Shown in pieces: positions 36,949 through 46,967 of a DNA stretch of 64,000 nt. The position numbers and the translations under genes were made by a program. The notes under the pieces are model-generated. The model made no database searches, was not told the origin of the DNA, and saw only the letters and a list, made by a program, of their open reading frames with translations. Numbering within the stretch: the first letter of the stretch is position 1; the number at the start of each line of letters is the position of its first letter. Source of the stretch: Chitinophaga oryzae (GTDB lineage Bacteria > Bacteroidota > Bacteroidia > Chitinophagales > Chitinophagaceae); the NCBI RefSeq assembly GCF_012516375.2, contig NZ_CP051204.2:7797501-7861500 (forward strand). The letters are read 5' to 3'.

Positions 36949-36955
36949 TCAGATC

Positions 36956-36989
36956 GTATCCCCGGCAGTCGCTGCCGGGGATACTTTTT
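36956..36989 (+). terminator. Terminator between gapA and pgk
   Basis: A perfect 13-base stem (36956-36968 with 36972-36984) with a tiny loop and following T run begins 8 bases after the gapA stop codon. It implies that pgk has its own promoter or depends on partial read-through. Confidence 0.8.
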
Positions 36990-37110
36990 ACATTCCGCGG
37001 AACAACTACACCATAGCAGCAGCCAGGCCAGATCATTTTGGTTGAAACTCGCTTTGTGCTGTTGGCCCGCGGTTTTTTTATGGCTAAATCCTTCTCTTAA
37101 ATCGCTACAT

Positions 37111-38301
37111 ATGAGCAAATTCTCCGACTATCATTTCAACGGCCGTAAAGCCCTGGTCCGCGTGGACTTCAACGTTCCCCTGAACGATAAGTTCGAAATC
37201 ACGGACGACACCCGCATGCGCGCTGCCGTTCCTACCATCAGGAAAATCCTCAAAGATGGCGGCGCTGTCATCCTGATGTCCCACCTCGGCCGCCCGAAAG
37301 ATGGTCCTACCGATAAATATTCTTTGAAACACCTCGTATACCATCTCATTTCCCTGCTGGACGGCGCTACCGTTAAATTTGCAGAAGACTGCACCGGCCC
37401 CGTAGCCGAAAAAGCCGCTGCCGACCTGCAAATGGGCGAAGTGCTCCTGCTGGAAAACCTGCGTTTCCACAAAGCAGAAGAGAAAGGCGATGCCTCCTTC
37501 GCTGAACAGCTGGCTAAACTGGGCAACGTGTATGTCAACGATGCCTTCGGCACCGCCCACCGCGCACACGCCTCCACAGCGGTTATCGCACAGTTCTTCG
37601 CTCAGCCGGACCGCATGTTCGGCCTCCTCATGGAAGCGGAAGTGTCCAACGCGGAGAAAGTACTCAACAACGCCACCGCCCCTTTCACTGCCATCCTCGG
37701 CGGCGCTAAAGTGAGCGACAAAATACTGATCATCGAAACACTGATGGACCGCGCCAATAACATCATCATCGGCGGCGGTATGGCTTATACCTTCCTCAAG
37801 GCGCAAGGCAAGGAAATAGGCAACTCCCTCTGTGAAAATGATAAACTGGACCTCGCCAATGAACTGCTGGACAAAGCCCGCACCAAAGGCGTTAAGCTGA
37901 TCCTGCCGGTAGATTCTGTTGCGGCGGACAAATTCGCTGCCGATGCCGCCACCCAGGTGGTGTCCAACGATAATATCCCCGCCGGCTGGATGGGCCTCGA
38001 TATCGGACCCGCTTCCGTAGCCATCTTCAGCGAAACCATCCAGGCATCCAAAACCATCCTGTGGAACGGTCCTATGGGCGTTTTCGAAATGGAAGCGTTC
38101 CAGAAAGGAACCAAAGGCGTTGCGGACGCTATCGTGCTGGCCACTGCACAGGGAGCGTTCTCCCTCGTGGGCGGCGGTGACTCCGTAGCGGCGGTTAACC
38201 AGTTCGGACTGGCCGACAAGGTAAGCTACGTGTCCACCGGCGGCGGCGCTATGCTGGAATTCTTCGAAGGCAAAATACTGCCCGGCATCGCAGCCATCTG
38301 A
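37111..38301 (+). CDS. pgk: Phosphoglycerate kinase
   Basis: A protein of 396 residues. It transfers phosphate from 1,3-bisphosphoglycerate to ADP. Diagnostic segments are [18 protein letters not shown], the EGD/ENLRFH region, [11 protein letters not shown], and near the C terminus GGGDSVAAV with [14 protein letters not shown]. The ATG giving [11 protein letters not shown] is used; an earlier in-frame ATG adds 23 hydrophobic residues without family support. It is downstream of gapA, separated by a terminator. Confidence 0.97.
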   Translation: MSKFSDYHFNGRKALVRVDFNVPLNDKFEITDDTRMRAAVPTIRKILKDGGAVILMSHLGRPKDGPTDKYSLKHLVYHLISLLDGATVKFAEDCTGPVAEKAAADLQMGEVLLLENLRFHKAEEKGDASFAEQLAKLGNVYVNDAFGTAHRAHASTAVIAQFFAQPDRMFGLLMEAEVSNAEKVLNNATAPFTAILGGAKVSDKILIIETLMDRANNIIIGGGMAYTFLKAQGKEIGNSLCENDKLDLANELLDKARTKGVKLILPVDSVAADKFAADAATQVVSNDNIPAGWMGLDIGPASVAIFSETIQASKTILWNGPMGVFEMEAFQKGTKGVADAIVLATAQGAFSLVGGGDSVAAVNQFGLADKVSYVSTGGGAMLEFFEGKILPGIAAI

Positions 38302-38394
38302 TTGTAATATCTATCAAACATTACAGCATTACGGATTTGCAGGGGAAGCTTCTACCAACTCTGCAAGTCCGTATTTACTTTTACAAATCACCTT

Positions 38395-39807
38395 ATGAAA
38401 AAACGCCTCCTCCTCTACCCTGCCATCATCGGTGTGTTTGGGATACTGATATGGGTGATCCTCGAACAGGGAAGGCTGCTGCCGGTAAAACAGCTCCTGC
38501 CCGTTGCCGCCACCCCGCCGGCCACACCAGCCGCTGCCAGCAACTGGTGGCAGTACTTCGACAACCTGAAACACCCCCTGGCCCTGCTGCTGTTGCAGAT
38601 CATCGCCATCATGCTGGTAGCCCGCCTGTTTGGCATACTGGCCAATAAAATAAAGCAGCCGGCGGTGGTAGGAGAAATCATCGCAGGCGTATTGCTGGGC
38701 CCCTCCCTCCTCGGATGGACCATGCCCTCCCTTTCCGCTTTCCTCTTTCCGGCAGAGTCTCTAAAGACACTTCAGTTCCTCAGCCAGATAGGCCTCGCCT
38801 TTTTTATGTTCATTGTAGGCATGGAGCTGGACATCAGCAAAATCCGGAACAAAGCGCACGACGCCGTTATGATCAGTCATGCAAGCATCGTCGTGCCCTT
38901 TTTCCTGGGCGTATGGCTGGCTTATTACCTTTTTACCACCTTCGCGCCGGCAGGTGTCAGCTTCCTCGCTTTTGCGCTGTTTATGGGCATCGCTATGAGC
39001 ATTACGGCCTTCCCGGTGCTGGCCCGTATCGTACAGGAAAGAAAGCTTACCGGCACACCGCTGGGCACCATGGCCATCACCTGCGCCGCCGCGGATGATG
39101 TGACCGCCTGGTGTATACTGGCGGTAGTAGTGGCGATCGTAAAAGCAGGAGGACTGGTCAGCGCACTGATTACCATTGTGCTGTCCATTGTTTTTGTAGC
39201 GGCAGTGCTGCTGCTGGTAAGGCCCTGGCTGGCCCGTACGGTGAACCGCCACATGTCCCGCGGACGCCAGAAAGCAGCCATTTCTGCGGTGTTCCTCACC
39301 CTGCTGCTCTCTGCCCTCGCTGCGGAAGTGATCGGCATACATGCCCTCTTCGGCGCCTTCCTGGCAGGCGTTATCATGCCACAGGAAGCAGGCGTCAAAC
39401 AACTGCTGACGGATAAACTGGAAGATGTGAGCGTACTGCTGCTGTTACCGATATTTTTTGTGTTTACCGGCTTGCGTACCCAGATCGGCCTGCTGAATGA
39501 AAGCCACCTCTGGGTGGTATGCGGGATGATCATGCTGGTGGCCGTAGCCGGTAAATTTGGAGGCAGCACCCTTACCGCCCGGCTCATGGGACAATCATGG
39601 CGCCAGTCTGTGTCGATCGGCGCGCTGATGAACACCCGCGGCCTGATGGAGCTGGTAGTGCTCAATATCGGGTACGATCTCGGCATCCTGTCGCCCGAAA
39701 TATTTGCCATGATGGTGCTGATGGCGCTGGCCACCACTTTTATGACCGGCCCACTGCTGGACCTCGTGGCTTTCAGTGAAAGAAAGAAAGGCCTGCTGGC
39801 AGTATAG
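38395..39807 (+). CDS. CPA2-type cation:proton antiporter
   Basis: A protein of 470 residues. After an N-terminal transmembrane helix and a Pro/Ala-rich loop come about 12 further helices of the Na+/H+ exchanger fold. Family marks are KQPAVVGEIIAGVLLGPSLLG, FIVGMELD, and the ion-site region TCAAADDVTAWC with its Asp-Asp pair; the C-terminal helix has NTRGLMELVVLNIGYDLG. It exchanges K+ or Na+ for protons; the ion is not readable. It lacks the cytoplasmic TrkA-N or USP domain of some relatives. Confidence 0.9.
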   Translation: MKKRLLLYPAIIGVFGILIWVILEQGRLLPVKQLLPVAATPPATPAAASNWWQYFDNLKHPLALLLLQIIAIMLVARLFGILANKIKQPAVVGEIIAGVLLGPSLLGWTMPSLSAFLFPAESLKTLQFLSQIGLAFFMFIVGMELDISKIRNKAHDAVMISHASIVVPFFLGVWLAYYLFTTFAPAGVSFLAFALFMGIAMSITAFPVLARIVQERKLTGTPLGTMAITCAAADDVTAWCILAVVVAIVKAGGLVSALITIVLSIVFVAAVLLLVRPWLARTVNRHMSRGRQKAAISAVFLTLLLSALAAEVIGIHALFGAFLAGVIMPQEAGVKQLLTDKLEDVSVLLLLPIFFVFTGLRTQIGLLNESHLWVVCGMIMLVAVAGKFGGSTLTARLMGQSWRQSVSIGALMNTRGLMELVVLNIGYDLGILSPEIFAMMVLMALATTFMTGPLLDLVAFSERKKGLLAV

Positions 39808-39865
39808 TTTCCCGGACTATAACGCCTTGGGTGATGCGTACCTGCAAACGATCCGGCAGATCATA

Positions 39866-39907
39866 AATAAAAAACCCGTGCAGGTAATACCGCACGGGTT
39901 TTTTATT
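39866..39907. terminator. Bidirectional terminator
   Basis: A perfect 16-base stem (39866-39881 with 39892-39907) with A and T flanks between convergent genes. Confidence 0.8.
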
Positions 39908-39928
39908 TTCTTTTATCTGCAGAAGGAA

Positions 39929-41206
39929 CTACTTTTTACGGGTAGTGGTCTTCTTTTTGGTCGTTTGTTTTTTTGCAGCAGTATATTTTTTAGCGCTGCT
40001 GTGCTTCCTGGTGCTGGTGGCGGTAGCCGCTTTCTTGGCAGGCGCCGTTTTCGCTGCAGGCATTTTAGCCGGAGGCGGGAACTTGGATTTGTCCACTCCT
40101 ACTGCTTTATCATCCAGTGTCATCTGAACGGACTCTTTCAGCATCTCGTCTTTTTCAGCGAGGAACAGCTTCATTTTCTCTTTCGGGATGCGCAGATCGT
40201 AATTGTTTTCTGCGCTGGCCATTGCTTTGGCAAAGCCCGGGTTATAGCGGTCCAGTTCAGCTACAGACATCTCCAGTTTTTTGGCGATGGCTTCCAGGCG
40301 GTATTTGCCGGTCACGTTGATTTCCACGCTGCCGAAGATCTCGTCTTCTGTCAGCGGGCCTCTGGCCACAGCGGCGGTAGCAGCTGCAGGAGCGGCCGTA
40401 TTTTCCGCTACAGGCATACCAGGTTCGTCGCTCACACCGAAGAAGTTGTTGAACCGATCCAGGATGTAACCGGTAGCAATGAATTTATACACATGGTTAC
40501 GGGATTCTGCAGGCAGGAAATATTGCATGCCCCAGAAATCTTCACGACCGCTGGCCTTCATGGCGCGTTGTACGCCACCGGGACCGCAGTTGTAAGCCGC
40601 TACTACCAGCAACCAGTCGTCAAACTGCTCGTACAGTTTGTTCAGGTACTGGGCCGCAGCCATAGTGGATTTGTAAAAGTCTTTCCGTTCATCTACTTTT
40701 TTACCTACGTTCAGACCGAAGATGCGGGCGGTACCGGCCATAAACTGCCAGGCGCCAACGGCTCCTACCCTGGAACGTGCGTTGGTATTAAAGCTGGATT
40801 CGATAACAGCGAGATATTTCATCTCTTCCGGGATACCGTGTTCACGGAAGATTTTCTCTACCATGGCGAAATAAGGCTGACCTCTTTCCACCATGATCTG
40901 AAGATGCTGGCTGTACCGGGTAGCGTAGTTGTTTACATAACCGGCTACCAGGTTGTTGTTGATCTGTTCGTATACTTTAGCGCTGCGAATGGTGTTCGGC
41001 AGGCTCTGGGCAGCTTTCTTCACTGCCATGGTGGTGGGAGTAGGCGCTACAGAGTCCTTCGGCAAATGTACTTTGCGGAATTTCACTGTAGTGTCGGGCG
41101 AGACCCAGGGTAACGCCGTCTCTTTAGGTACGCTGTTGCTACCCATTACCTCCACACTTCCTAAACTCAATGCTGGCAACAGCAATAGTAAAAAGATTTT
41201 TCTCAT
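39929..41206 (-). CDS. MltD-like lytic transglycosylase with LysM region
   Basis: A protein of 425 residues with signal peptide (MRKIFLLLLLPALSLG). The SLT domain covers about residues 95-265: catalytic Glu136 in LAVIESSFN, GAVGAWQFMAGTA, and VVAAYNCGPGGV. A LysM-like segment follows (KYRLEAIAKKLEMSVAELDRYN), then a very basic Lys/Ala/Thr tail. These enzymes cleave the glycan strands of peptidoglycan forming 1,6-anhydro ends. The start is 10 bases from the gatA stop codon, so it is probably the last gene of the tatA-gatA unit. Confidence 0.92.
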   Translation of the reverse strand: MRKIFLLLLLPALSLGSVEVMGSNSVPKETALPWVSPDTTVKFRKVHLPKDSVAPTPTTMAVKKAAQSLPNTIRSAKVYEQINNNLVAGYVNNYATRYSQHLQIMVERGQPYFAMVEKIFREHGIPEEMKYLAVIESSFNTNARSRVGAVGAWQFMAGTARIFGLNVGKKVDERKDFYKSTMAAAQYLNKLYEQFDDWLLVVAAYNCGPGGVQRAMKASGREDFWGMQYFLPAESRNHVYKFIATGYILDRFNNFFGVSDEPGMPVAENTAAPAAATAAVARGPLTEDEIFGSVEINVTGKYRLEAIAKKLEMSVAELDRYNPGFAKAMASAENNYDLRIPKEKMKLFLAEKDEMLKESVQMTLDDKAVGVDKSKFPPPAKMPAAKTAPAKKAATATSTRKHSSAKKYTAAKKQTTKKKTTTRKK

Positions 41207-41216
41207 ACAATTTATT

Positions 41217-42662
41217 TTAAACAATCGATGCCCTGTCAGTTGCCATCAGCTGATGAGCAATTTGTAACAAGGCCGCTTCGTCAAACTTCTTTGTGATGAT
41301 CTGTACACCGTATGGCATTCCGTTTGAATGCCGGCCCAACGGCACTGAAATGGCCGGGACCCCTGCCAGATTCGCCAGTACCGTGTATATATCAGCCAGG
41401 TACATGGCAATCGGGTCTTCTGTCTTCTCGCCTAATTTAAAAGCTGTCGACGGCACCGTTGGCATTAAAATGGCGTCGAATTCTTCCAGTATCTCGTTTA
41501 GCTTGTCTGTAACTATTCTTCTTACCTGTTGTGCCTTCGTATAGTAAGCATCGTAATAACCCGCACTCAATACAAAAGTCCCGAGTAATATACGACGTTT
41601 TACTTCTATACCAAACCCTTCTGACCTGTTTTTTTTGTAAAAATCGACCAGTTCAAGGTTCTTCTCACTGGTCCGGTGCCCGAATCTGACCCCGTCATAA
41701 CGCGACAGGTTGGAGGATGCTTCCGCGGTTGTCAGCACATAATAGGCAGGAACGACATAGTCAAGGTAGTCAAAACCTTTACCGGTAACGGTATGTCCTG
41801 CTGCTACAAGGCTTTCAAAGAGGTCTATATAGCCATCCTTCATTTCAGCGTCCAATCCTTCATGGTACTGGGCATCTCTTAAATACGCAAATCTGTAGCT
41901 TTTATTGTGCGACAGGTATTGCTGGTAATCAGGGACTTCCCGCTGGGCTGCTGTGCTATCAAACTCATCCGGTCCTGCGATCACCTGCAGAACCGCCGCC
42001 ACATCAGCAATTTCCTTGCCGAAAATGCCTATCTGATCAAAAGATGACGCATAGGCGAGCAGGCCATGGCGGGAGATGCGGCCGTAAGTAGGCTTCAGCC
42101 CGATGATACCGCAGAAATCCGCCGGTTGGCGAACTGAGCCGCCGGTATCGCTGCCCAGACTTACCAGGCAAAGGTCTGCCTGCACTGCTACGGCAGAGCC
42201 TCCTGATGAACCGCCCGGCACCCGGGTGTTGTCCAACGCATTCAGGGTAGGCCCGTAAGCCGAATTTTCATTGGTAGATCCCATGGCGAATTCATCGCAG
42301 TTGAGATTACCAATGATAACAGCATCTGCAGCCAGCAACCGTTCCACGGCTGTAGCCGAATAAATGGAGGTAAACCCTTCCAGGATCTTGGAAGCGGCGC
42401 CTACATGATGGCCTTTATAGCAGATCACATCTTTAATACCTACCACCACGCCTGCCAGCGCGCCTACCGGTTGACCGTTTTTGATCCGTTCATCCAGTTC
42501 CCGCGCTTTTTCCAGGGCTTCCTCCTCATACACTTCCAGGAAGGCATTCAAATGTTTTAGCTGCGCTATCCGGTCGAGATACGCACGTACCTGGTCCGTA
42601 CAGCTTGTACTGCCGGCGTATAATGCTTTATGAAAAGAAGCAATACTGCTGAATTCAGTCAA
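41217..42662 (-). CDS. gatA: Asp/Glu-tRNA amidotransferase subunit A
   Basis: A protein of 481 residues of the amidase-signature family. GatA frees ammonia from glutamine for amidation of Glu-tRNA(Gln) or Asp-tRNA(Asn) within GatCAB. The Ser-cisSer-Lys triad is present as Lys77 (VVGIKDVI), Ser152 (GGSSGGS) and Ser176 (GSDTGGS), offset by exactly two from the S. aureus numbering I recall. The start appears to be TTG; the open frame upstream offers no ATG nearby. gatB and gatC are not in the window. Confidence 0.95.
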   Translation of the reverse strand: MTEFSSIASFHKALYAGSTSCTDQVRAYLDRIAQLKHLNAFLEVYEEEALEKARELDERIKNGQPVGALAGVVVGIKDVICYKGHHVGAASKILEGFTSIYSATAVERLLAADAVIIGNLNCDEFAMGSTNENSAYGPTLNALDNTRVPGGSSGGSAVAVQADLCLVSLGSDTGGSVRQPADFCGIIGLKPTYGRISRHGLLAYASSFDQIGIFGKEIADVAAVLQVIAGPDEFDSTAAQREVPDYQQYLSHNKSYRFAYLRDAQYHEGLDAEMKDGYIDLFESLVAAGHTVTGKGFDYLDYVVPAYYVLTTAEASSNLSRYDGVRFGHRTSEKNLELVDFYKKNRSEGFGIEVKRRILLGTFVLSAGYYDAYYTKAQQVRRIVTDKLNEILEEFDAILMPTVPSTAFKLGEKTEDPIAMYLADIYTVLANLAGVPAISVPLGRHSNGMPYGVQIITKKFDEAALLQIAHQLMATDRASIV

Positions 42663-42712
42663 AGCTAAATCAGTTAAAATATTAAAATCAGGGACAGTTA
42701 TGTTACGCCGGA

Positions 42713-42976
42713 TTATGCGTTGTGTTGAGCATCAGTTGGCTTAGTGTCGGTAGTAGCGGGCTGCACAGGCTTTTCCCTCATACCTTCTTCAATTTCCTGG
42801 CGCACATTGTTTTTGGCGTCATTAAACTCACGGATACCTTTACCCAATCCCCGCATCAGTTCAGGGATCTTTTTGCCACCGAACAGCAGTAATACCACAA
42901 CGGCAATCAACAGCAGTTCAGACATGCCAATATCCTGGAGAATCAAAAATGATGATTTTACAAAAACAGCAGTCAT
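42713..42976 (-). CDS. tatA: Twin-arginine translocase subunit TatA/TatE
   Basis: A protein of 87 residues. One transmembrane helix ([16 protein letters not shown]) is followed by the amphipathic helix [18 protein letters not shown] and a polar tail, the TatA pattern. It oligomerises to pass folded proteins carrying Tat signals. An ATG at residue 18 would give a shorter form closer to the usual start. It is 50 bases upstream of gatA. A TATCTTTG -7 element lies at 43011-43018 (minus strand). Confidence 0.92.
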   Translation of the reverse strand: MTAVFVKSSFLILQDIGMSELLLIAVVVLLLFGGKKIPELMRGLGKGIREFNDAKNNVRQEIEEGMREKPVQPATTDTKPTDAQHNA

Positions 42977-43010
42977 CTTCTCAAATGTTTGTTTAAGTTA
43001 TCTAAGTCAA

Positions 43011-43018
43011 CAAAGATA
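43011..43018 (-). promoter_or_regulatory. -7 element upstream of tatA
   Basis: TATCTTTG on the minus strand, a full -7 match, about 35 bases before the tatA ATG. No TTG is found at the proper distance, so it may be weak or activated. Confidence 0.35.
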
Positions 43019-43088
43019 GCTTATAAAATCCGCTTTTTCACCCGTCGGAGTTGTTAAAAACACAGATTTAATAGCATTTTAAGCACAC

Positions 43089-43116
43089 GAAAAAAGCGGA
43101 GCCATGCGGCCCCGCC
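43089..43116 (-). terminator. Terminator of rplS
   Basis: An 8-pair stem (43096-43103 with 43108-43115, one G:U) followed on the minus strand by T6, about 27 bases after the rplS stop codon. Confidence 0.7.
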
Positions 43117-43142
43117 TGTAACTAATTTCCCTGTATTTTATA

Positions 43143-43490
43143 CTAAACCCTTTTTTCTTTGATACGGGCTTTCTTACCGGCACGTTCACGCAGGTAATAA
43201 AGTTTCGCTCTTCTTACTTTACCTACCTTGTTCAATACGATAGCATCGATATGAGGAGAGTAAAGCGGGAACAGTCTTTCCACACCAATACCGTCAGAAA
43301 TTTTTCTAACAGTGAAAGACGCAGTAAACCCTGTACCCTGGATTTTCACCACATCACCTTTAAAGGACTGAATCCTTTCTTTATTACCTTCCACGATTTT
43401 ATAATTGACAGTGACGTTGTCGCCTGCTTTAAACTTAGGGTACTGTTTTTTAGCTGTCAGTTGTTCGTGAACAAACGAAATTGCGTTCAT
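43143..43490 (-). CDS. rplS: 50S ribosomal protein L19
   Basis: A protein of 115 residues with the L19 pattern: [33 protein letters not shown], then [21 protein letters not shown] and [21 protein letters not shown]. It sits at the subunit interface of the 50S particle. It closes the ffh-rpsP-rimM-trmD-rplS cluster, but a strong promoter directly upstream suggests separate transcription. Confidence 0.97.
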   Translation of the reverse strand: MNAISFVHEQLTAKKQYPKFKAGDNVTVNYKIVEGNKERIQSFKGDVVKIQGTGFTASFTVRKISDGIGVERLFPLYSPHIDAIVLNKVGKVRRAKLYYLRERAGKKARIKEKRV

Positions 43491-43512
43491 CTTTCAAATA
43501 TTTATGGGAGTG

Positions 43513-43543
43513 CAAAAGTAAAACAAGAATTGGCATTTACCAA
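43513..43543 (-). promoter_or_regulatory. Promoter of rplS
   Basis: On the minus strand TTG (complement of 43541-43543), 20 bases, then TACTTTTG (complement of 43513-43520). The leader would be only about 15-20 bases long. Confidence 0.65.
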
Positions 43544-43642
43544 ATTAAATCGCGAATAAATGTTGAGATTATCCACCTTTTTTCCGGATTTGCCTGTGGA
43601 AAACACAGACATGGCTGATTCTGTTATTTTTAAGTAGTTAAT

Positions 43643-44314
43643 TTACAACAAGTCAGGGCGGCGGGCCTGTGTCCTTTCCACTGCCTGTTGATGCCGCCAT
43701 TCCTCAATTTTTTTATGGTCGCCGCTCAGCAGCACATCGGGTACTTTCCAGCCGCGGAACTCCACGGGCCGGGTATATACCGGCGGTGCCAGCAGATTGT
43801 CCTGGAAAGAATCGAACAGGGCGCTGGTTTCATCGTTCAGCACGCCGGGCAGCAACCGCCCGATGGCATCCACGAGCACTGCCGCACCCAATTCCCCGCC
43901 GGACAGCACATAGTCGCCGATAGAGATCTCTTTCGTAATGAAATGGTCCCGGATACGCTGGTCAATGCCTTTGTAGTGCCCGCACAGCATAAGCAGGTTG
44001 CCTTTGAGCGACAGCTGGTTGGCCATCCGCTGGTTCAGCGTTTCCCCGTCAGGCGTCAGATAGATGATTTCATCATACTTCACTTTGGCCTGCAGCGATT
44101 CTATGGCGTTGACGATCGGTTCCAGCATCATGACCATGCCGGCGCCTCCGCCAAACTGATAATCGTCGACCTGGTTATGTTTCAGGCTGGAATAGGCCCT
44201 TAACGGGTGTACATGTACCTCCAGCATTCCCTTCGCCTGTGCCCGTTTCATGATGGAATGGGACAGCGGGCTTTCGAGGAGCTCCGGCAGTACTGTAATG
44301 ATATCTATCCGCAT
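43643..44314 (-). CDS. trmD: tRNA (guanine-N1-)-methyltransferase TrmD
   Basis: A protein of 223 residues, SPOUT methyltransferase that makes m1G37 in tRNA to prevent frameshifting. Diagnostic segments: [38 protein letters not shown] and the knot [13 protein letters not shown], then the C-terminal [24 protein letters not shown]. It is in the usual place between rimM and rplS. Confidence 0.97.
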   Translation of the reverse strand: MRIDIITVLPELLESPLSHSIMKRAQAKGMLEVHVHPLRAYSSLKHNQVDDYQFGGGAGMVMMLEPIVNAIESLQAKVKYDEIIYLTPDGETLNQRMANQLSLKGNLLMLCGHYKGIDQRIRDHFITKEISIGDYVLSGGELGAAVLVDAIGRLLPGVLNDETSALFDSFQDNLLAPPVYTRPVEFRGWKVPDVLLSGDHKKIEEWRHQQAVERTQARRPDLL

Positions 44315-44435
44315 AAGTGATATTGCTTTTTTCCGGGACTAAAGCCCCAGGCGCGGCTAAAACCCGGGTTAGGACCGGGTATTCAGCCTTTTGGATATTG
44401 TTCTCAACCATCAGCCCGGTCATTTCCGGGCCGGT

Positions 44436-44963
44436 TTATTGATTTGTATATAGTTCTACCAGCCCTTCCGGCAGATCGAGGTGTACCACCTGTTTTTTGC
44501 GGTCCACTTTCACGAGTGACTGCTCGTTGACTGGCAGGAGGGCTTCTTTTCCCTGGATCTGCACCTTTACCAGCACCTGCATTGGCATTTCGATGACTTC
44601 CTCTATTGTGCCCAGCAGACCATGGTGAGCGTCTTCGACGGTGTAGCCGAGCAGCGCCAGCGGTGAGGAAGAGGCCGTTTGCGCCTTAAAATCTTCTTCC
44701 TGGAGATATATCTGCCCGGGCAGCAGCTTTTGCGCCGCCTCCTTGGAATCCACCCCTTCGAGGCGGATGTAGATATGCGCTGCGTCTTTTACCGTCGCCT
44801 GCTGCAGGAAATAGGGGATAAAGCTGTTTTTCCTTTCTTCCAGGAAAATAGCGGTAACGCCTTTGAGGGCGGATCTTTTGCCGAGGCTGTGCCGTACCAG
44901 CAATTCGCCCTGTAATCCGTGCGCAGACACCAGTTTTCCTATACTGAAATAATTATTCATCAT
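44436..44963 (-). CDS. rimM: 16S rRNA processing protein RimM
   Basis: A protein of 175 residues that binds S19 and helps 30S maturation. The start MMNNYFSIGKLVSAHGLQGELLVR and the PRC-barrel end (ALLGYTVEDAHHGLLGTIEEV, then EALLPVNEQSLVKVDRKKQVVHLDLPEGL) fit RimM. Two consecutive ATG codons (44963 and 44960) are candidates; the longer frame from 45014 runs through a terminator and is rejected. Gap to trmD is about 120 bases. Confidence 0.93.
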   Translation of the reverse strand: MMNNYFSIGKLVSAHGLQGELLVRHSLGKRSALKGVTAIFLEERKNSFIPYFLQQATVKDAAHIYIRLEGVDSKEAAQKLLPGQIYLQEEDFKAQTASSSPLALLGYTVEDAHHGLLGTIEEVIEMPMQVLVKVQIQGKEALLPVNEQSLVKVDRKKQVVHLDLPEGLVELYTNQ

Positions 44964-44988
44964 ATTGAGCGTGCCCTGCCATGAAATT

Positions 44989-45027
44989 AAAAAAGGAAAT
45001 ATTTGCGAATGCAAACATTTCCTTTTT
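44989..45027 (-). terminator. Hairpin between rpsP and rimM
   Basis: Minus-strand stem of about 17 pairs ('aaaaaggaaatgtttgc' with its near complement) and a T tail. It should reduce read-through from rpsP into rimM. Confidence 0.6.
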
Positions 45028-45052
45028 CAGGTATTGTTAAAACGTTGCCGTT

Positions 45053-45511
45053 TTATGCTTCTGTACCTTCTCCTTCTGCGGGTGCGGATGGAGCAGCAGG
45101 AGTGTCTTCAACCTTTCTTACGATCGGAGCAGCTACTCTTGCTTTTCTGTGACCGTCGCGACGGGCAGATACTTTCTGTTCGTGTTCAGCTTGCCATTGT
45201 GCAAATTTCTGGTAAGCAGTAGGCTCGTCGAACAGGTTCAGGGTAACACCTCTTAACAGGTGTTTCAAATACAATACACCTTTGAAAGACAGGATCCGTC
45301 TAACAGTGTCGGTAGGCTGAGCGCCTTTCTGCAACCAACGCAATGCTTTTTCAGTATCGATGTTGATGGAAGCCGGAACTGTTAATGGATTGTAAGTACC
45401 AATTTTCTGGATGAATTTACCATCCCTGGGAGCGCGAGCGTCGGCTACTACGATAAAATAGAAAGGCCTCTTCTTTGCGCCATGTCTCTGCAGTCTGATT
45501 TTTACTGGCAT
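45053..45511 (-). CDS. rpsP: 30S ribosomal protein S16 with C-terminal extension
   Basis: A protein of 152 residues. The first 85 are S16: [41 protein letters not shown] is split in the usual way over the beta sheet, followed by [20 protein letters not shown]. The remaining 65 are a charged, Ala/Glu-rich extension ([26 protein letters not shown]) absent from the shorter proteobacterial forms but usual in Bacteroidota. It has its own upstream promoter. Confidence 0.96.
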   Translation of the reverse strand: MPVKIRLQRHGAKKRPFYFIVVADARAPRDGKFIQKIGTYNPLTVPASINIDTEKALRWLQKGAQPTDTVRRILSFKGVLYLKHLLRGVTLNLFDEPTAYQKFAQWQAEHEQKVSARRDGHRKARVAAPIVRKVEDTPAAPSAPAEGEGTEA

Positions 45512-45564
45512 AAATAAGTCGAGTTATTTTTTGCGAGTTAGGAAATATTGTTTAATTAGGGATG

Positions 45565-45594
45565 CAAATGTAACCTTCTAATTGGTATTTGCAA
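45565..45594 (-). promoter_or_regulatory. Promoter of rpsP
   Basis: On the minus strand TTG (complement of 45592-45594), 19 bases, then TACATTTG (complement of 45565-45572), a full consensus match between ffh and rpsP. Confidence 0.65.
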
Positions 45595-45619
45595 AAAAAA
45601 GTTTGCGGAGCGAAATATT

Positions 45620-46945
45620 TTATTTCACCAGCCCTCTCAGCCCCTTGCCACCAGCGCCGAACTTATTCATCATTTTCATCATCTGGCGCATTTGTTCGAA
45701 CTGTTTCATGAACTGGTTCACGTCCTGGATATTTTTACCGCTGCCTTTGGCGATGCGTTTGCGGCGGCTGCCGTCGATGAGGTCGGGGTTACCGCGTTCA
45801 TCGGGTGTCATGGAGTTGATCATGGCTTCGATGCCCTTGAAGGCGTCGTCGCTGATATCGAGGTCCTTTACGGCTTTGCCCACACCGGGGATCATGCCCA
45901 TCAGGTCCTTCAGGTTACCCATTTTTTTGATTTGCTGGAGTTGTTCCCGGAAATCGTCGAAATCGAACTGGTTCTGGCGGATCTTTTTCTCCAGCTTTTT
46001 AGCCTGCTCTTCGTTGAACTGGGCCTGTGCGCGTTCCACGAGGGTGGTGATATCGCCCATGCCGAGGATACGCTGTGCCATACGCTCCGGATAGAACACG
46101 TCGAGGGTGTCCATCTTTTCGCCCATGCTCACGAATTTGATCGGCTTGGTCACGGTGTAGCGGATGGTGAGGGCCGCACCGCCGCGGGTATCACCGTCGA
46201 GTTTGGTGAGCACCACGCCGGTAAAGTCCAGCCGGTCGTTAAACGCCTTGGCGGTGTTCACCGCATCCTGGCCGGTCATGGAGTCTACCACGAACAGCAC
46301 TTCCTGTGGCTTCACGGCGTTTTTCACGTTGGCCACCTCGGTCATCATCACCTCATCCACGGCCAGGCGGCCGGCGGTATCGATGATGATGATGTTATTG
46401 CCATTGGCTTTGGCGTGTTTGACCGCATTCTCTGCGATCTGCACGGCATTTTTATTTTCAGGCTCGCTATACACTTCCACCCCGATCTGTTCGCCCAGCA
46501 CCTTCAGCTGGTCGATCGCTGCCGGACGGTAGATATCTGCCGCCACCAGCAACGGTTTCTTGCTTTTCTTGGTTTTGAGGAAGTTGGCCAGTTTACCGGA
46601 GAAAGTGGTTTTACCGGAGCCCTGCAAACCAGCGATGAGTATAATGGAGGGAGATGTTTTGATATCAATTTCCGCTTCGGTGCCGCCCATCAGCTCGGCC
46701 AGTTCGTCTTTCACGATCTTTACCATGAGCTGTCCGGGAGAGATGGCGGTCAGCACCTTTTCTCCCATGGCTTTATCCTTTACTTTATCAGTAAATTCCT
46801 TGGCTATTTTATAGTTCACGTCTGCATCCACCAGTGCACGGCGGATTTCCTTCACGGTACTGGCGATATTGATTTCTGAAATACGGCCTTCCCCTTTAAG
46901 CTGCTTAAACGCGGAATCTAATCTCTCTGATAATGATTCAAACAT
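45620..46945 (-). CDS. ffh: Signal recognition particle protein Ffh
   Basis: A protein of 441 residues. Ffh with 4.5S RNA binds signal sequences on ribosomes and delivers them to FtsY. N domain at the start (LSERLDSAFKQL), GTPase motifs GLQGSGKTT, DIYRPAAIDQL, DTAGRL and TKLDGDTRGG, then the Met-rich M domain ending in QMRQMMKMMNKFGAGGKG. It opens the classic ffh-rpsP-rimM-trmD-rplS cluster. Confidence 0.97.
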   Translation of the reverse strand: MFESLSERLDSAFKQLKGEGRISEINIASTVKEIRRALVDADVNYKIAKEFTDKVKDKAMGEKVLTAISPGQLMVKIVKDELAELMGGTEAEIDIKTSPSIILIAGLQGSGKTTFSGKLANFLKTKKSKKPLLVAADIYRPAAIDQLKVLGEQIGVEVYSEPENKNAVQIAENAVKHAKANGNNIIIIDTAGRLAVDEVMMTEVANVKNAVKPQEVLFVVDSMTGQDAVNTAKAFNDRLDFTGVVLTKLDGDTRGGAALTIRYTVTKPIKFVSMGEKMDTLDVFYPERMAQRILGMGDITTLVERAQAQFNEEQAKKLEKKIRQNQFDFDDFREQLQQIKKMGNLKDLMGMIPGVGKAVKDLDISDDAFKGIEAMINSMTPDERGNPDLIDGSRRKRIAKGSGKNIQDVNQFMKQFEQMRQMMKMMNKFGAGGKGLRGLVK

Positions 46946-46967
46946 TGTTGATATTTTAAACGGACAG

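Noticed and set aside
44175..44423. 82-residue frame between trmD and rimM
   Set aside because: Overlaps the trmD start in another frame and has no family-like sequence.
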